DNA of 64,000 nt from contig NZ_AKJT01000025.1 of the NCBI RefSeq assembly GCF_000282195.1, positions 62,001 to 126,000 on the forward strand. Reading direction: 5' to 3'. Below the pieces are notes generated by a model. The model ran no database searches. It saw only the letters and a program-made list of their open reading frames with translations, and had not been told where the DNA came from. Source of the DNA: Pseudomonas sp. GM18. Its GTDB lineage: Bacteria; Pseudomonadota; Gammaproteobacteria; Pseudomonadales; Pseudomonadaceae. Positions within the stretch are counted from its first letter, which is position 1, and each line of letters opens with the position of its first letter. The position numbers and the translations under genes were made by a program. This document shows positions 1 through 9,616 of this stretch, in pieces.

Positions 1-297
1 GCACAGCTGCGCGTCAGTGGCTTCGACGCCATTGACCTGCACCCGCTCGTTGTAACGCAGCAGGTGCGGAGAATTGTAGACACCCACGTTCAGGCCCTGC
101 GTCCGCAGCAATGAAGCCACGAATGCGCAGGTAGACCCTTTGCCGTTGGTGCCGGTGACCGTGATCACCCGAGGCGCCGGCTTGCCCAGTCCCATGCGGG
201 ACGCTACCTGTTGCGAACGCTCCAGCCCCATGTCGATGGCCGAAGGATGCAACTGTTCAAGGTAGGCGAGCCACTCGCCAAGGGTGCGCTCGATCAT
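1..297 (-). CDS. folC: Bifunctional folylpolyglutamate synthase/dihydrofolate synthase, N-terminal part
   Basis: Only the first 99 codons are inside the window; the gene runs off the left edge. The product adds glutamate to folates and makes dihydrofolate from dihydropteroate. The protein starts [18 protein letters not shown], as FolC proteins do, and carries the nucleotide-binding loop [16 protein letters not shown] followed by the [13 protein letters not shown] segment typical of the Mur ligase-like family. The ATG overlaps the accD stop by four bases (ATGA), so the two are translationally coupled, an order known in many gammaproteobacteria. Confidence 0.93.
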   Translation of the reverse strand, partial: MIERTLGEWLAYLEQLHPSAIDMGLERSQQVASRMGLGKPAPRVITVTGTNGKGSTCAFVASLLRTQGLNVGVYNSPHLLRYNERVQVNGVEATDAQLC

Positions 298-1214
298 AGG
301 TTCGCAGGTACCGGTGGGACCACGATTGGCTCGACAGGCGCGGCGACGAATTTAGGCGTCGGCTTGCCGGTCAGTTGTGCCAGCAGGTTGCCCAGACGTG
401 GACGCAGTTCCTGACGAGGGATGATCATGTCGATCGCGCCGTGCTCCAGCAGGAACTCGCTGCGCTGGAAGCCTTCCGGCAGTTTTTCGCGAACGGTTTG
501 CTCGATCACGCGCGGACCGGCGAAACCGATCAGGGCTTTCGGCTCACCGACGATCACGTCGCCGAGCATCGCCAGGCTGGCGGAAACACCGCCGTAGACC
601 GGATCGGTCAGTACCGAGATGAACGGAATGCCTTCTTCGCGCAGACGTGCCAGCACCGCGGAGGTCTTGGCCATTTGCATCAGGGAGATCAGCGCTTCCT
701 GCATCCGTGCACCACCGGAAGCGGAGAAGCAGATCATCGGGCAACGGTTTTCCAGGGCGTAGTTGGCGGCGCGCACAAAGCGCTCACCGACGATGGCGCC
801 CATCGAGCCACCCATGAAGGAGAATTCGAAAGCCGACACCACGACCGGCATGCCCAGCAAGGTACCGCTCATGGAGATCAGTGCGTCTTTTTCGCCGGTC
901 TGCTTTTGCGCAGCGGTCAGGCGATCCTTGTACTTCTTGCCGTCGCGGAACTTCAGACGGTCAACCGGCTCCAGGTCCGCGCCCAGTTCGGCACGACCTT
1001 CAGCGTCGAGGAAGATGTCGATACGGGCGCGTGCGCCGATACGCATGTGGTGGTTGCACTTGGGGCAAACGTCCAGGGTCTTTTCCAGTTCCGGACGATA
1101 CAGCACCGCCTCGCAAGACGGGCATTTGTGCCACAGACCTTCAGGCACCGAGCTCTTCTTGACCTCGGAACGCATGATCGAAGGGATCAGTTTGTCTACT
1201 AACCAGTTGCTCAT
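294..1214 (-). CDS. accD: Acetyl-CoA carboxylase carboxyltransferase subunit beta
   Basis: AccD forms the carboxyltransferase with AccA and makes malonyl-CoA, the first committed step of fatty acid synthesis. The 306-residue protein starts [17 protein letters not shown]. It has the N-terminal four-cysteine zinc ribbon (Cys31, Cys34, Cys50, Cys53), then the crotonase-fold carboxyltransferase domain with [20 protein letters not shown] and the glycine-rich [12 protein letters not shown]. The frame stays open upstream to 1343, but residues before MSNWL do not fit the family, so the ATG at 1214 is chosen. It overlaps folC by 4 bp and follows trpF with a 211 bp gap that may hold its own promoter. 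Confidence 0.97.
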   Translation of the reverse strand: MSNWLVDKLIPSIMRSEVKKSSVPEGLWHKCPSCEAVLYRPELEKTLDVCPKCNHHMRIGARARIDIFLDAEGRAELGADLEPVDRLKFRDGKKYKDRLTAAQKQTGEKDALISMSGTLLGMPVVVSAFEFSFMGGSMGAIVGERFVRAANYALENRCPMICFSASGGARMQEALISLMQMAKTSAVLARLREEGIPFISVLTDPVYGGVSASLAMLGDVIVGEPKALIGFAGPRVIEQTVREKLPEGFQRSEFLLEHGAIDMIIPRQELRPRLGNLLAQLTGKPTPKFVAAPVEPIVVPPVPANL

Positions 1215-1425
1215 GCTTTCTTTCTCCAGTACCGGCGGCCCGAACGCTCTGGTTCGCAGCCCCGCGTATGCCCTTGAGCTAAATTCATGTGTGTAGCGAT
1301 GATCGATGGATTGCCGGGTCAGCGAGACGCGACCTGCGTACAACCCAAAAATTCTCAGCCATGCCTGCTTTGTGCAGGTGCACCTCTTTTGTACAGAGCA
1401 GTGGACGGCGGCAGTCTGCCAGCCG

Positions 1426-2058
1426 TCACATCAACGACGTGCTACCGCGTACCGCTTTGATGAATGCCTGAATCTTTGCGTGATCCTTGATGCCCCTGCT
1501 CGCCTCTACCCCGCCGCTGACGTCCACCGCGTAAGGCCGAACCCGGGCAATCGCCTCGGCGACGTTGTCTGGTGTCAAGCCACCCGCCAGGATGATCGGC
1601 TTGCTCAAGCCTTGCGGTATCAGTGACCAGTCGAAGGCCTCACCGGTTCCACCGGGAACACCTTCGACATAGGTGTCGAGCAAAATACCGCTGGCGCTTG
1701 GGTATGCATCACAAGCTGCCGCGATGTCATCACCGGCCTTGACCCGCAATGCCTTGATGTACGGCCGGTGCCAGCCTTCACAATCAGCGGCGGTTTCATC
1801 GCCATGGAACTGCAACAGGTCCAGCGGCACGGCGTCGAGGATTTCCCCCAACTCGCAACGGCTGGCATTGACGAACAAACCCACGGTGGTCACGAACGGC
1901 GGCAAGGCCTCGATGATCGCCCTCGCCTGCTGGAACGTCACGGCCCGCGGGCTTTTGGCGTAGAACACAAATCCGATGGCATCGGCCCCGGCCTCAACCG
2001 CCGCCAACGCATCCTCTATGCGGGTAATCCCACAAATTTTGCTGCGAACGGCCGACAT
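1426..2058 (-). CDS. trpF: Phosphoribosylanthranilate isomerase
   Basis: TrpF catalyses the third step of tryptophan synthesis, an Amadori rearrangement in a TIM barrel. The 210-residue protein begins [13 protein letters not shown]; Cys9 in KICGI is the expected general base. The LLDTYVEG segment supplies the conserved acid, and GGLTPDNV and DVSGGVE are the phosphate-binding loops. It sits between truA and accD, separate from the other trp genes, as is usual in Pseudomonas. The gap to truA is 63 bp, so cotranscription from truA is likely. Confidence 0.97.
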   Translation of the reverse strand: MSAVRSKICGITRIEDALAAVEAGADAIGFVFYAKSPRAVTFQQARAIIEALPPFVTTVGLFVNASRCELGEILDAVPLDLLQFHGDETAADCEGWHRPYIKALRVKAGDDIAAACDAYPSASGILLDTYVEGVPGGTGEAFDWSLIPQGLSKPIILAGGLTPDNVAEAIARVRPYAVDVSGGVEASRGIKDHAKIQAFIKAVRGSTSLM

Positions 2059-2121
2059 GTCGATAGAACCTCAGGGCAATTCCGGGAAAGTCCCGGATGG
2101 TATCAAAAGCGTTCGAAGGCG

Positions 2122-2946
2122 TCAGCCGTCAAGTTCCGAGAAGCCGGTGAGGAAGTGTGGGCCGATGTAACGCTCGGGCAATTCGAATTCATCGCGATAC
2201 TCGACCTGCACCAGATACAGGCCAAACGGATGGGCCGTCACCCCACCGGAACGACGAACGCGACTCTCCAGCACCTCTTTCATCCACTCCACGGGACGCT
2301 CGCCAGCACCGATGGTCATCAAGACGCCTGCGATGTTGCGCACCATGTGGTGCAGGAACGCGCTGGCACGGATATCCAGCACGATCATTTTGCCATGGCG
2401 GGTAACGCGCAGGTGATGCAGCTCCTTGATCGGCGACTTGGCCTGGCACTGGCCGGCGCGGAAAGCGCTGAAGTCGTGGGTACCGACCAGATACTGAGCG
2501 GCCTCGGACATGCGCTCGACGTCCAGCGGGCGGTGGTTCCAGGTGACTTCTTCGTTCAGGTGCGCCGGGCGGATCTGATCGTTGTAGATCACGTAGCGAT
2601 AGCGCCGGGCGATGGCCTTGAACCGCGCATGGAAATGCGCCGGCATGACCTTGGCCCAGCTGACGCTGATGTCGTGCGGCAAGTTGATGTTGGCACCCAT
2701 GACCCAGGCCTTCATCGAGCGCTCTACCTGAGTGTCGAAATGCACCACTTGGCCGCAAGCATGCACTCCGGCATCGGTGCGCCCGGCGCAATGCAGCGAC
2801 ACGGGTGAGTCGGCGACTTTGGACAAGGCCTTTTCAAGAAGCTCCTGCACCGTGTCCACACCGGAGGCCTGACGTTGCCAGCCGCGATAACGCGAACCTT
2901 TGTATTCAACGCCCAACGCGATCCGGAAAAAGCCCTCGGCCGCCAT
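2122..2946 (-). CDS. truA: tRNA pseudouridine(38-40) synthase
   Basis: TruA converts uridines 38, 39 and 40 of the tRNA anticodon arm to pseudouridine. The catalytic aspartate is Asp58 in AGRTDAGVHACGQV, and the C-terminal AFLHHMVRNIAG motif is also conserved. The start is uncertain. The chosen ATG gives 274 residues beginning MAAEGFFRIALGVEYKG. The frame is open to a TTG at 3009, which would add 21 residues, and an intermediate TTG also exists. None of the three has a strong ribosome binding site. It lies downstream of fimV, with a terminator between them. Confidence 0.92.
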   Translation of the reverse strand: MAAEGFFRIALGVEYKGSRYRGWQRQASGVDTVQELLEKALSKVADSPVSLHCAGRTDAGVHACGQVVHFDTQVERSMKAWVMGANINLPHDISVSWAKVMPAHFHARFKAIARRYRYVIYNDQIRPAHLNEEVTWNHRPLDVERMSEAAQYLVGTHDFSAFRAGQCQAKSPIKELHHLRVTRHGKMIVLDIRASAFLHHMVRNIAGVLMTIGAGERPVEWMKEVLESRVRRSGGVTAHPFGLYLVQVEYRDEFELPERYIGPHFLTGFSELDG

Positions 2947-3100
2947 TTCGGCAGCCGGATTATCTATATTTGCCAAGGGGTGACAGCCTGCTGATCTACG
3001 CAAAGGCAAGCATTATAGGGCCGCTGGACCGGGATGCCAGTGTAACTGTGACACTGCGTTGAATGTACCGACCCCATCGCATCCTCCCAAAAAACAAAAA

Positions 3101-3122
3101 CGGCAGCCTTGATGGGCTGCCG
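3101..3122 (-). terminator. Intrinsic terminator of fimV
   Basis: A perfect 8 bp stem, CGGCAGCC and GGCTGCCG, has a six-base loop and on the minus strand is followed by TTTTTGTTTTTTGG. It lies 25 bp past the fimV stop, so it ends the fimV transcript and separates it from truA. Confidence 0.85.
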
Positions 3123-3146
3123 TCTTGTTTATGCCTTACCGACGAT

Positions 3147-5801
3147 TCACGCCAGACGCGAGAGCATTTCCTTGGCTTCGCTCTTCTGACCGGCATCGCC
3201 CTCGGTCACCACTTCATTGAGGATGTCCCGAGCGCCGTCGTTGTCGCCCATGTCGATGTAGGCCTGGGCCAGGTCGAGCTTGGTGGCGACCTCATCGGTG
3301 CCAGAGAGGAAATCGAGCTCATCATCTGCAGAGGCCAAAGCGTCTTCCTCGGTGAAGCTCGGCTCGCCGAGGCTCTGAGACAGACGATCCAGTTCGGCAT
3401 TGACGTCGTTGAGTTCGTTTTCAAAGGCGTCAGGCTGGTCCGGGGCGGCGTCCATTTCATCGGCCAGCGACAGATCGAAGTCAGCCGGCAACTCCAGGTC
3501 GTCGAGCGGCGCCTCAGTCACGGCCGGCGCTTCAGCGACGGTTGGCACTTCAGCGGCCGGCAAGTCCTTGAGGTCGTCATCCAGACTCAACAGGAACTCA
3601 TCTTCGGCCAGGGTCTGCGGCGAAGCATCGCCACCCAGGTCCATGTCCAGGTCGAAGTCCGACAGATCGTCGAGGCTTTCCTTGATTTCAGTCTGTTGTT
3701 GCAACACCGACTCGAAGCTCAGGTCGTCGTCCAGCGGAAACTCGTCCAGCTCAGCCAGAGACTCTGGTTCAGGCTCAGGCTGTGGTTGCGGTGCTGGCTC
3801 GGCTGCAACCGCAGGGGCGATTGGAGTAACCGCTTCCAGATCGTCGAGACTCAGATCGAAAGCGCTGTCAAAGTCAGCCAATGCCGGTTCCGGGGCTTGC
3901 GGCTCATCCAGCAGCAGGTCCTTGACGTACTGTGCGTCCAGCTCGGCGGCGACAGCCGCGGCGGCCAGACCACCCACCGCCGCGACCACCATGGCCGGGA
4001 AGCGGCTTTTCAGCTGTTCGACCCGGGCGAAGTTGTCGCCGTTGGCCACCAGTTGACGCTCCTGAGCGACGAACGCATCGCGGTCGCCCTGCTGACCGTA
4101 GACCTCCATCAGCTTCAGGCGCAGGTCACTGCGTTGCGGCTCTTGCTTGATCGCGTCTTCCAGCAACGCGGCGGCCTGATTCAGGCGACCAGCCGCGATG
4201 TGCGACTGTGCCTGGGCCAATACGTCGTCAGAGCGCTCGGCGGCAGGCGCAACCAACGGTGCAGCGATCGGTGGCGTCACCACAACAGGTGCAATCACCG
4301 GGGCCGGTGCAGGAGCAGGCGTTGGTGCGGTCGCGAGCTTCACGCTTGGCGGCGGAACTTCCAGACCTTCGAAGCTGCTTTCCGGCAGGTCGAGGTCGGC
4401 GGAGAACTCTTGTTCCTCAGCCAAGGCACGGGCCATGCGCAGATGTTTTTCTGCTTCTTGCTGAGCTTTGCGGCGACGGGCCAGCAACAGCAGCAAGAGC
4501 AGCAGAACCACCGCACCGCCACCCACCAGGCCCAGCAGGATCGGATTGGTCAGCAGCTCGTTGAATTTCTGCTCGTCGGACGCCACAGGCGTCGGTTCGA
4601 CGGCTGGCGCCGGAACGGCTTCCGGTGCAGCAGCTTCTGGCGCAGGAGCCGCCGGAGTCACTTCAACAGGCGTTGCCGCCGGGCTGGCTGCCAGCTCGGC
4701 CGACATCGCCGGAGCGGTCGTAGCCGTCGGTGCGCCCGCGCCGCCTTCGGCTTGCAGTTTGGCCAACTGATTATTCTTCAGCTCGATCAGGCGCTGCAGC
4801 TTGTCCAGTTGGCTTTGCAGGTCGTTCATGCGGCTTTTCAGTTCAGCGTTGTCACGGCGCGCCGTGTCGAGGCTTTCCTGGGTCACGGCCAGCTTGTTAC
4901 TCAAGGCTTTCGCATCACCGGCTGCACCTTTGCCATGCCCCTTGCCGGTGTCGGCAGACACCAGGCTCAGCTTGTCCGTGGCGGCTTGCGACGTAGCGCC
5001 TTCACCGCGAGCACGCTTGGTGGCATCGAGTTGCTGCTGCCCGCTTCCGGGTTTCGCTACATAGCGACGGCCATGGCGCCATGCGCTGTTCTGCGCCGCG
5101 ACTTCGGCAATGGCCTTGGGTTGCGGCAGGCTGGCGCTCTGCACCTGATCGGGCAGACGCAGCACCTGACCGGCTTTCAGTCGGTTGATGTTGCCGTCGA
5201 TGAACGCATCCGGGTTCAACGCCTGGATGGCCAACATGGTTTGCTGGATCGATGCGCCGTTACGCGCCTTCGCGGCGATTTCCCACAGGGTATCGCGGGG
5301 CGTGGTGGTGTATTGCGTCGATTTGGTCGCGCCGGTAACTGGCGCGGTCACCGCTTGGGCCGGCGCCGATCGCGAGGCGGCATCAGCGGTTTGTGGCGAA
5401 AATTTGGACGGATCGAGCAGCACGCTGTAATCGCGCAGCAAACGACCGCTTGGCCACATCACCTGAACCAGGAATTTCACCATCGGTTCGGACAGCGGTT
5501 TGCTGGAGGTGATGCGCAGGATGCTTTTGCCGCTGGCGTTGAGCACCGGCGTGAAAGTCAGGTCGTTAAGGAACGCCTGACGATCGACACCGGCCTTGGC
5601 GAAATCTTCGGGCGAGGCCAGGCTCGGCACCACTTCGGCAGCCGTGAGGTCCTTGACGTCGAGCAACTCGATTTCGGCTACCAGAGGCTGGTTCAGCGTC
5701 GACTTCAGGGTCAATTCCCCAAGCCCGAGGGCATGCGCCATACCGGAGGACAGCGCCGAGGCGGCCGCTATTGCTAACACCAGTTTGCGAACTTGAACCA
5801 T
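3147..5801 (-). CDS. fimV: FimV/TspA-type peptidoglycan-binding hub protein
   Basis: FimV is an inner-membrane hub needed for type IV pilus assembly, twitching and polar signalling. The 884-residue protein has a signal peptide (about 1-24, cleaved near MAHA/LGLG), the conserved periplasmic domain that follows, and a LysM domain at about 165-225 (YTTTPRDTLWEIAAKA). A coiled coil rich in LQSQLDKLQ comes next, then one membrane span (LLGLVGGGAVVLLLLLLLLA). The cytoplasmic half is acidic and Pro/Ala-rich, with TPR-like helices and the C-terminal FimV domain (DLAQAYIDMGDNDGARDILN). The low-complexity acidic region gives long antisense open frames that are not genes. Confidence 0.96.
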   Translation of the reverse strand: MVQVRKLVLAIAAASALSSGMAHALGLGELTLKSTLNQPLVAEIELLDVKDLTAAEVVPSLASPEDFAKAGVDRQAFLNDLTFTPVLNASGKSILRITSSKPLSEPMVKFLVQVMWPSGRLLRDYSVLLDPSKFSPQTADAASRSAPAQAVTAPVTGATKSTQYTTTPRDTLWEIAAKARNGASIQQTMLAIQALNPDAFIDGNINRLKAGQVLRLPDQVQSASLPQPKAIAEVAAQNSAWRHGRRYVAKPGSGQQQLDATKRARGEGATSQAATDKLSLVSADTGKGHGKGAAGDAKALSNKLAVTQESLDTARRDNAELKSRMNDLQSQLDKLQRLIELKNNQLAKLQAEGGAGAPTATTAPAMSAELAASPAATPVEVTPAAPAPEAAAPEAVPAPAVEPTPVASDEQKFNELLTNPILLGLVGGGAVVLLLLLLLLARRRKAQQEAEKHLRMARALAEEQEFSADLDLPESSFEGLEVPPPSVKLATAPTPAPAPAPVIAPVVVTPPIAAPLVAPAAERSDDVLAQAQSHIAAGRLNQAAALLEDAIKQEPQRSDLRLKLMEVYGQQGDRDAFVAQERQLVANGDNFARVEQLKSRFPAMVVAAVGGLAAAAVAAELDAQYVKDLLLDEPQAPEPALADFDSAFDLSLDDLEAVTPIAPAVAAEPAPQPQPEPEPESLAELDEFPLDDDLSFESVLQQQTEIKESLDDLSDFDLDMDLGGDASPQTLAEDEFLLSLDDDLKDLPAAEVPTVAEAPAVTEAPLDDLELPADFDLSLADEMDAAPDQPDAFENELNDVNAELDRLSQSLGEPSFTEEDALASADDELDFLSGTDEVATKLDLAQAYIDMGDNDGARDILNEVVTEGDAGQKSEAKEMLSRLA

Positions 5802-5870
5802 AGCCTCATCCTTTGTTTGAACATTCCTCGGCCAGCGAGAAGGTGTTGATTGCCGCTGCCGTAAGGCGTT

Positions 5871-5899
5871 GCGCGCGACGGCGAAGGGTCGTCGCGCGC
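5871..5899. other. GC-rich stem-loop in the fimV-usg gap
   Basis: GCGCGCGACG and CGTCGCGCGC form a 10 bp stem around a nine-base loop, about 70 bp upstream of the fimV start. No T-run follows on either strand, so it is not a standard terminator. It may be a structured fimV 5' leader or a processing site. Confidence 0.4.
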
Positions 5900-6009
5900 G
5901 ATCGTTTCATTCATGCGACGAAAGCCCTGCGGGATGGCTCGCCTCAAGCATTCCAGCCAAACATAGCGCTCGACTGGAACCATTCGAAAAAATTGTTGCC
6001 AAGTATCTT

Positions 6010-7020
6010 TTACAGCAGGTCTTTTATCAACAATTCAGCCACCTGCACAGCATTGAGCGCGGCGCCTTTGCGTACGTTATCTGACGCCAGCCACACGTTA
6101 AGTTCCGCCGGGTCGTCGATCCCGCTGCGAACCCGACCAACGTAAACCACGTCCTGCCCTACCGCATCACCTACCGGGGTCGGGTAATCGCCCGCCTCGA
6201 CCAGCTCGATACCGGACGCCGCTTCCAGTGCCGCGTTGACTTTCGCCAGGTCGACAGCGCTCGATGACTGCAAGGTCACGCTATAGCTATCGCCAAAAAA
6301 CACCGGGGCTTGAATGCAAGTGACGGAAATCTTTAATAAAGGCAGCGACAAGACCTGACGCAGCTCGCGCACCAGACGCTTTTCCAGCAGCGTATGGCCC
6401 TGAGCATCGGGCGCACCGACTTGCGCCAACAGGTTGAAAGCCATCTGCCGATCGAAGAAAGCCGGCTCCAGCGGACGCACATTGAGCAGTTCGGCGGTTT
6501 GCCGGGCCAGCTCGCTGACGGCTTCGCGGCCCTGGGCAGATACCGCCAGACACGCCGTCAGGCTGACGCGTTGCAGATCGAGCAAGCCGAGCAGCGGTGC
6601 CAGCACCACCGCCAGCGCTGTCGCCGAAGGGCTTGGGCTGCTGACCTGGAAGGGCTTTTTCAGGCCAGCAAGAATTGCAGCATTGGCCTCGGGCACCACT
6701 TGCGGCGCCTGATCGGCCGGCAATGCGCCGGACAGGTCGATCAGCGAGCAACCGGCGGCCGTGGCGCGCGGGGCAAAACTGAGGGTCACCGCCGGACCGG
6801 CGGCGAAGAACACCAGCTGGACTTTGCTGAAATCGAACTCATCGACTTCCCGCACCCGCACGTTCTTGCCATGAAACGGCACCGAATGCCCGGCTGACTC
6901 GCTGCTCGCCAGCAGGTGCAGATTGCCAACCGGAAAGTCGCGCTCTTCAAGAATCTGGACGAGTGTTTCGCCGACAGTACCGGTGGCGCCGATCACGGCA
7001 ATATCGAAGGACTGGCTCAT
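6010..7020 (-). CDS. usg: Aspartate-semialdehyde dehydrogenase paralogue (Usg), probably inactive
   Basis: This 336-residue protein has the Asd fold: an N-terminal NADP-binding GATGTVGETL motif and a dimerisation domain. The region that should carry the catalytic cysteine (normally NCT or NCS) reads VSSPSPSATAL at about 127-137, with no cysteine. It is therefore unlikely to reduce aspartyl phosphate. Usg proteins of unknown function are known next to asd in other gammaproteobacteria. The start at 7020 (MSQSFDIAVIGATG) follows AGAGGTAG as ribosome binding site; longer frames upstream run into a REP repeat. It lies between asd and fimV. Confidence 0.88.
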   Translation of the reverse strand: MSQSFDIAVIGATGTVGETLVQILEERDFPVGNLHLLASSESAGHSVPFHGKNVRVREVDEFDFSKVQLVFFAAGPAVTLSFAPRATAAGCSLIDLSGALPADQAPQVVPEANAAILAGLKKPFQVSSPSPSATALAVVLAPLLGLLDLQRVSLTACLAVSAQGREAVSELARQTAELLNVRPLEPAFFDRQMAFNLLAQVGAPDAQGHTLLEKRLVRELRQVLSLPLLKISVTCIQAPVFFGDSYSVTLQSSSAVDLAKVNAALEAASGIELVEAGDYPTPVGDAVGQDVVYVGRVRSGIDDPAELNVWLASDNVRKGAALNAVQVAELLIKDLL

Positions 7021-7098
7021 GGTTCTACCTCTGGCGAAACGGGGGGAGCGGCACTTTACCGGGTGGTTGGCGTGCAAGCAATTCGGCTGGGGATTTGC

Positions 7099-7215
7099 CT
7101 GATCGTTCCCACGCTCCGCGTGGGAATGCATCCCGTGACGCTCCGCGTCACCGCTTCAAGAGCGGACGCAGAGCGTCCATGGCGGCATTCCCACGCGGAG
7201 CGTGGGAACGATCAG
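7099..7215. repeat. Inverted pair of REP elements (family GTTCCCACGCTCCGCGTGGG)
   Basis: CTGATCGTTCCCACGCTCC at the left end is mirrored at the right end, and each arm is itself a hairpin. Between them are further short palindromes such as GTGACGCTCCGCGTCAC. This is the REP doublet (REPIN) layout common in fluorescent pseudomonads. It lies between asd and usg, and its reading frames should not be annotated as protein. Confidence 0.85.
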
Positions 7216-7225
7216 TGAGAATAAA

Positions 7226-7256
7226 AAACCCGCGCCTCTTTCAAGGCGCGGGTTTT
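7226..7256 (-). terminator. Intrinsic terminator after asd
   Basis: AAACCCGCGCCT and AGGCGCGGGTTT form a stem of at least 11 bp, 16 bp past the asd stop, followed on the minus strand by T residues. It should separate asd from usg. Confidence 0.85.
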
Positions 7257-7272
7257 TCATTACATTAATCGA

Positions 7273-8385
7273 TCAACGCTCAAGCAGGATCCGCAACATG
7301 CGGCGCAGCGGTTCGGCCGCGCCCCACAGCAGTTGGTCGCCGACGGTGAAGGCACCGACGAATTGCGAACCCATGTTCAGCTTGCGCAGACGGCCGACCG
7401 GTACGTTCAGGGTGCCGGTGACTTTCGTCGGGCTCAGCTCCTGCATGCTGATCTCACGGTTGTTCGGCACCAGCTTGACCCAAGGGTTGTGCTGGCTGAT
7501 CAGCCCTTCGATGTCGGCGATCGGCACGTCTTTGTTCAGCTTGATGGTCAGCGCCTGGCTGTGGCAACGCATGGCGCCGATGCGCACGCAGATACCGTCC
7601 ACCGGGATCGGGCTCTTGAAGCGACCGAGGATCTTGTTGGTCTCGGCCTGGGCCTTCCACTCTTCACGGCTCTGGCCGTTCGGCAGTTCCTTGTCGATCC
7701 ACGGGATCAGGCTGCCGGCCAGCGGTACGCCGAAGTTTTCGGTCGGGTACGCGTCGCTGCGCATGGCTTCGGCGACACGGCGGTCGATGTCGAGGATGGC
7801 GCTGGCCGGATCGGCCAGTTGATCGGCGACAGCGCCGTGGGTCACACCCATTTGCTTGATCAGTTCACGCATGTGCTGCGCGCCGCCGCCGGAGGCCGCC
7901 TGATAAGTCATGGCGCTCATCCACTCCACCAGACCGGCTTCGAACAGACCGCCCAAGCCCATCAGCATCAGGCTGACGGTGCAGTTGCCGCCGATGTAGT
8001 TCTTGGTGCCCGCGTCGAGCTGCTGGTCGATGACCTTGCGGTTCACCGGGTCCAGCACGATCACCGCGTCATCCTGCATGCGCAGGCTGGAAGCGGCGTC
8101 GATCCAGTAACCCTGCCAGCCGGCTTCGCGCAGCTTCGGGAACACTTCGCTGGTGTAGTCGCCACCCTGGCAGGTCAGAATCACGTCGAGGGTTTTCAGC
8201 TCTTCAATGCTGTAAGCGTCCTTGAGCGGAGCAATGTCCTTGCCCACGGACGGGCCTTGGCCACCGACATTGGAAGTGGTGAAAAACACCGGCTCGATAA
8301 GATCGAAATCCTGCTCTTCCAGCATCCGCTGCATGAGCACGGAACCGACCATGCCGCGCCAACCGATCAGACCTACACGTTTCAT
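7273..8385 (-). CDS. asd: Aspartate-semialdehyde dehydrogenase
   Basis: Asd reduces aspartyl phosphate to aspartate semialdehyde, the branch point to lysine, diaminopimelate, threonine and methionine. The 370-residue protein starts [20 protein letters not shown] (NADP site). Catalytic Cys135 is in [12 protein letters not shown], and the [11 protein letters not shown] stretch is typical of the gram-negative enzyme. It sits between leuB and the inactive paralogue usg, a conserved Pseudomonas arrangement. Confidence 0.98.
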   Translation of the reverse strand: MKRVGLIGWRGMVGSVLMQRMLEEQDFDLIEPVFFTTSNVGGQGPSVGKDIAPLKDAYSIEELKTLDVILTCQGGDYTSEVFPKLREAGWQGYWIDAASSLRMQDDAVIVLDPVNRKVIDQQLDAGTKNYIGGNCTVSLMLMGLGGLFEAGLVEWMSAMTYQAASGGGAQHMRELIKQMGVTHGAVADQLADPASAILDIDRRVAEAMRSDAYPTENFGVPLAGSLIPWIDKELPNGQSREEWKAQAETNKILGRFKSPIPVDGICVRIGAMRCHSQALTIKLNKDVPIADIEGLISQHNPWVKLVPNNREISMQELSPTKVTGTLNVPVGRLRKLNMGSQFVGAFTVGDQLLWGAAEPLRRMLRILLER

Positions 8386-8454
8386 CGCAACTACACCTTC
8401 TTGAAAAAGTGGGCCGCTGCTTTCAAGGTTGAAAATTGCAGCGGGCCAGAGAGA

Positions 8455-9537
8455 TTACAGATTCCGCAGCGCGGCGACTACTGCGTCGCCCATTTCCTGC
8501 GTACCGACCTTGGTGCAACCGGCCGACCAGATGTCGCCCGTGCGCAGGCCTTGATCCAAAACCAGGCTCACGGCCTTCTCGATGGCATCGGCCGCATCCT
8601 GCAGATTAAAGCTGTAACGCAGCATCATCGACACCGACAAAATGGTCGCCAACGGGTTGGCAATGCCCTTGCCAGCGATGTCCGGCGCCGAACCGTGGCA
8701 CGGCTCGTACATGCCTTTGTTGTTGGCATCCAGCGATGCAGACGGCAGCATGCCGATGGAACCGGTGAGCATCGACGCTTCGTCGGAAAGAATGTCGCCG
8801 AACAGGTTGTCGGTAACGATCACGTCGAATTGCTTCGGTGCACGCACCAGTTGCATGGCGGCGTTGTCGACATACATGTGGCTCAGTTCGACGTCCGGAT
8901 AGTCCTTGGCCACTTGCTCAACGATTTCACGCCACAGTTGGCTGGAGGCCAGCACGTTGGCCTTGTCCACCGAGCACAGCTTCTTGCCGCGAACGCGGGC
9001 CATGTCGAAACCGACACGGGCGATACGGCGGATTTCAGTTTCGCTGTATGGCAGCGTGTCGTAGGCCTGGCGCTCGCCGTTTTCCAGCTCGCGCACGCCA
9101 CGTGGCGCGCCGAAGTAGATGCCGCCGGTCAATTCACGGACGATCAGGATGTCCAAGCCGGCGACGATTTCTGCCTTCAGGCTGGAAGCCTCGGCCAGTT
9201 GCGGGTACAGGATCGCCGGACGCAGGTTGCCGAACAGGCCCAGTTGCGCACGGATTTTCAGCAGACCACGCTCAGGGCGGATGTCACGCTCGATGGTGTC
9301 CCATTTCGGGCCTCCCACGGCGCCCAGCAATACCGCGTCGGCTGCACGGGCACGGGCCAGGGTTTCATCGGCCAGCGGCACGCCGTGCTTGTCGATGGCG
9401 GCGCCACCGATCACGTCATGGCTCAGTTCGAAGCCCAGGCTGTACTTGTCGTTCGCCAGCTCCAGCACCTTGACCGCTTCGGCCATGATTTCCGGGCCAA
9501 TACCGTCGCCTGGGAGAATCAGAATCTGCTTGCTCAT
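8455..9537 (-). CDS. leuB: 3-isopropylmalate dehydrogenase
   Basis: LeuB oxidises and decarboxylates 3-isopropylmalate in leucine synthesis using NAD. The 360 residues start [20 protein letters not shown]. They include the substrate-binding arginines in the [22 protein letters not shown] region, the [11 protein letters not shown] loop, and the signature [40 protein letters not shown] is the NAD-binding loop. The gene is split from leuCD by a methyltransferase gene and is preceded by a perfect stem-loop in its leader. Confidence 0.98.
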   Translation of the reverse strand: MSKQILILPGDGIGPEIMAEAVKVLELANDKYSLGFELSHDVIGGAAIDKHGVPLADETLARARAADAVLLGAVGGPKWDTIERDIRPERGLLKIRAQLGLFGNLRPAILYPQLAEASSLKAEIVAGLDILIVRELTGGIYFGAPRGVRELENGERQAYDTLPYSETEIRRIARVGFDMARVRGKKLCSVDKANVLASSQLWREIVEQVAKDYPDVELSHMYVDNAAMQLVRAPKQFDVIVTDNLFGDILSDEASMLTGSIGMLPSASLDANNKGMYEPCHGSAPDIAGKGIANPLATILSVSMMLRYSFNLQDAADAIEKAVSLVLDQGLRTGDIWSAGCTKVGTQEMGDAVVAALRNL

Positions 9538-9558
9538 GCTTTCCTCATGTCATCAGTC

Positions 9559-9578
9559 GGCGCACCCGCGGGTGCGCC
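9559..9578 (-). other. Perfect stem-loop in the leuB leader
   Basis: GGCGCACCC and GGGTGCGCC pair perfectly around a two-base centre. It lies 21 bp upstream of the leuB ATG and 39 bp past the methyltransferase stop. There is no T-run on the minus strand, so it is unlikely to stop transcription. It could mark an RNA processing or stability site that separates expression of the two genes. Confidence 0.5.
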
Positions 9579-9616
9579 CGGAAAAATTCTATCGTTCAGC
9601 GGCTCTCATTTAGAGC

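Noticed and set aside
3063..5777. 904-codon open frame opposite fimV
   Set aside because: It is the antisense shadow of the GC-rich, low-complexity fimV gene, with no ribosome binding site and a composition (Arg, Gln, His) typical of shadows.
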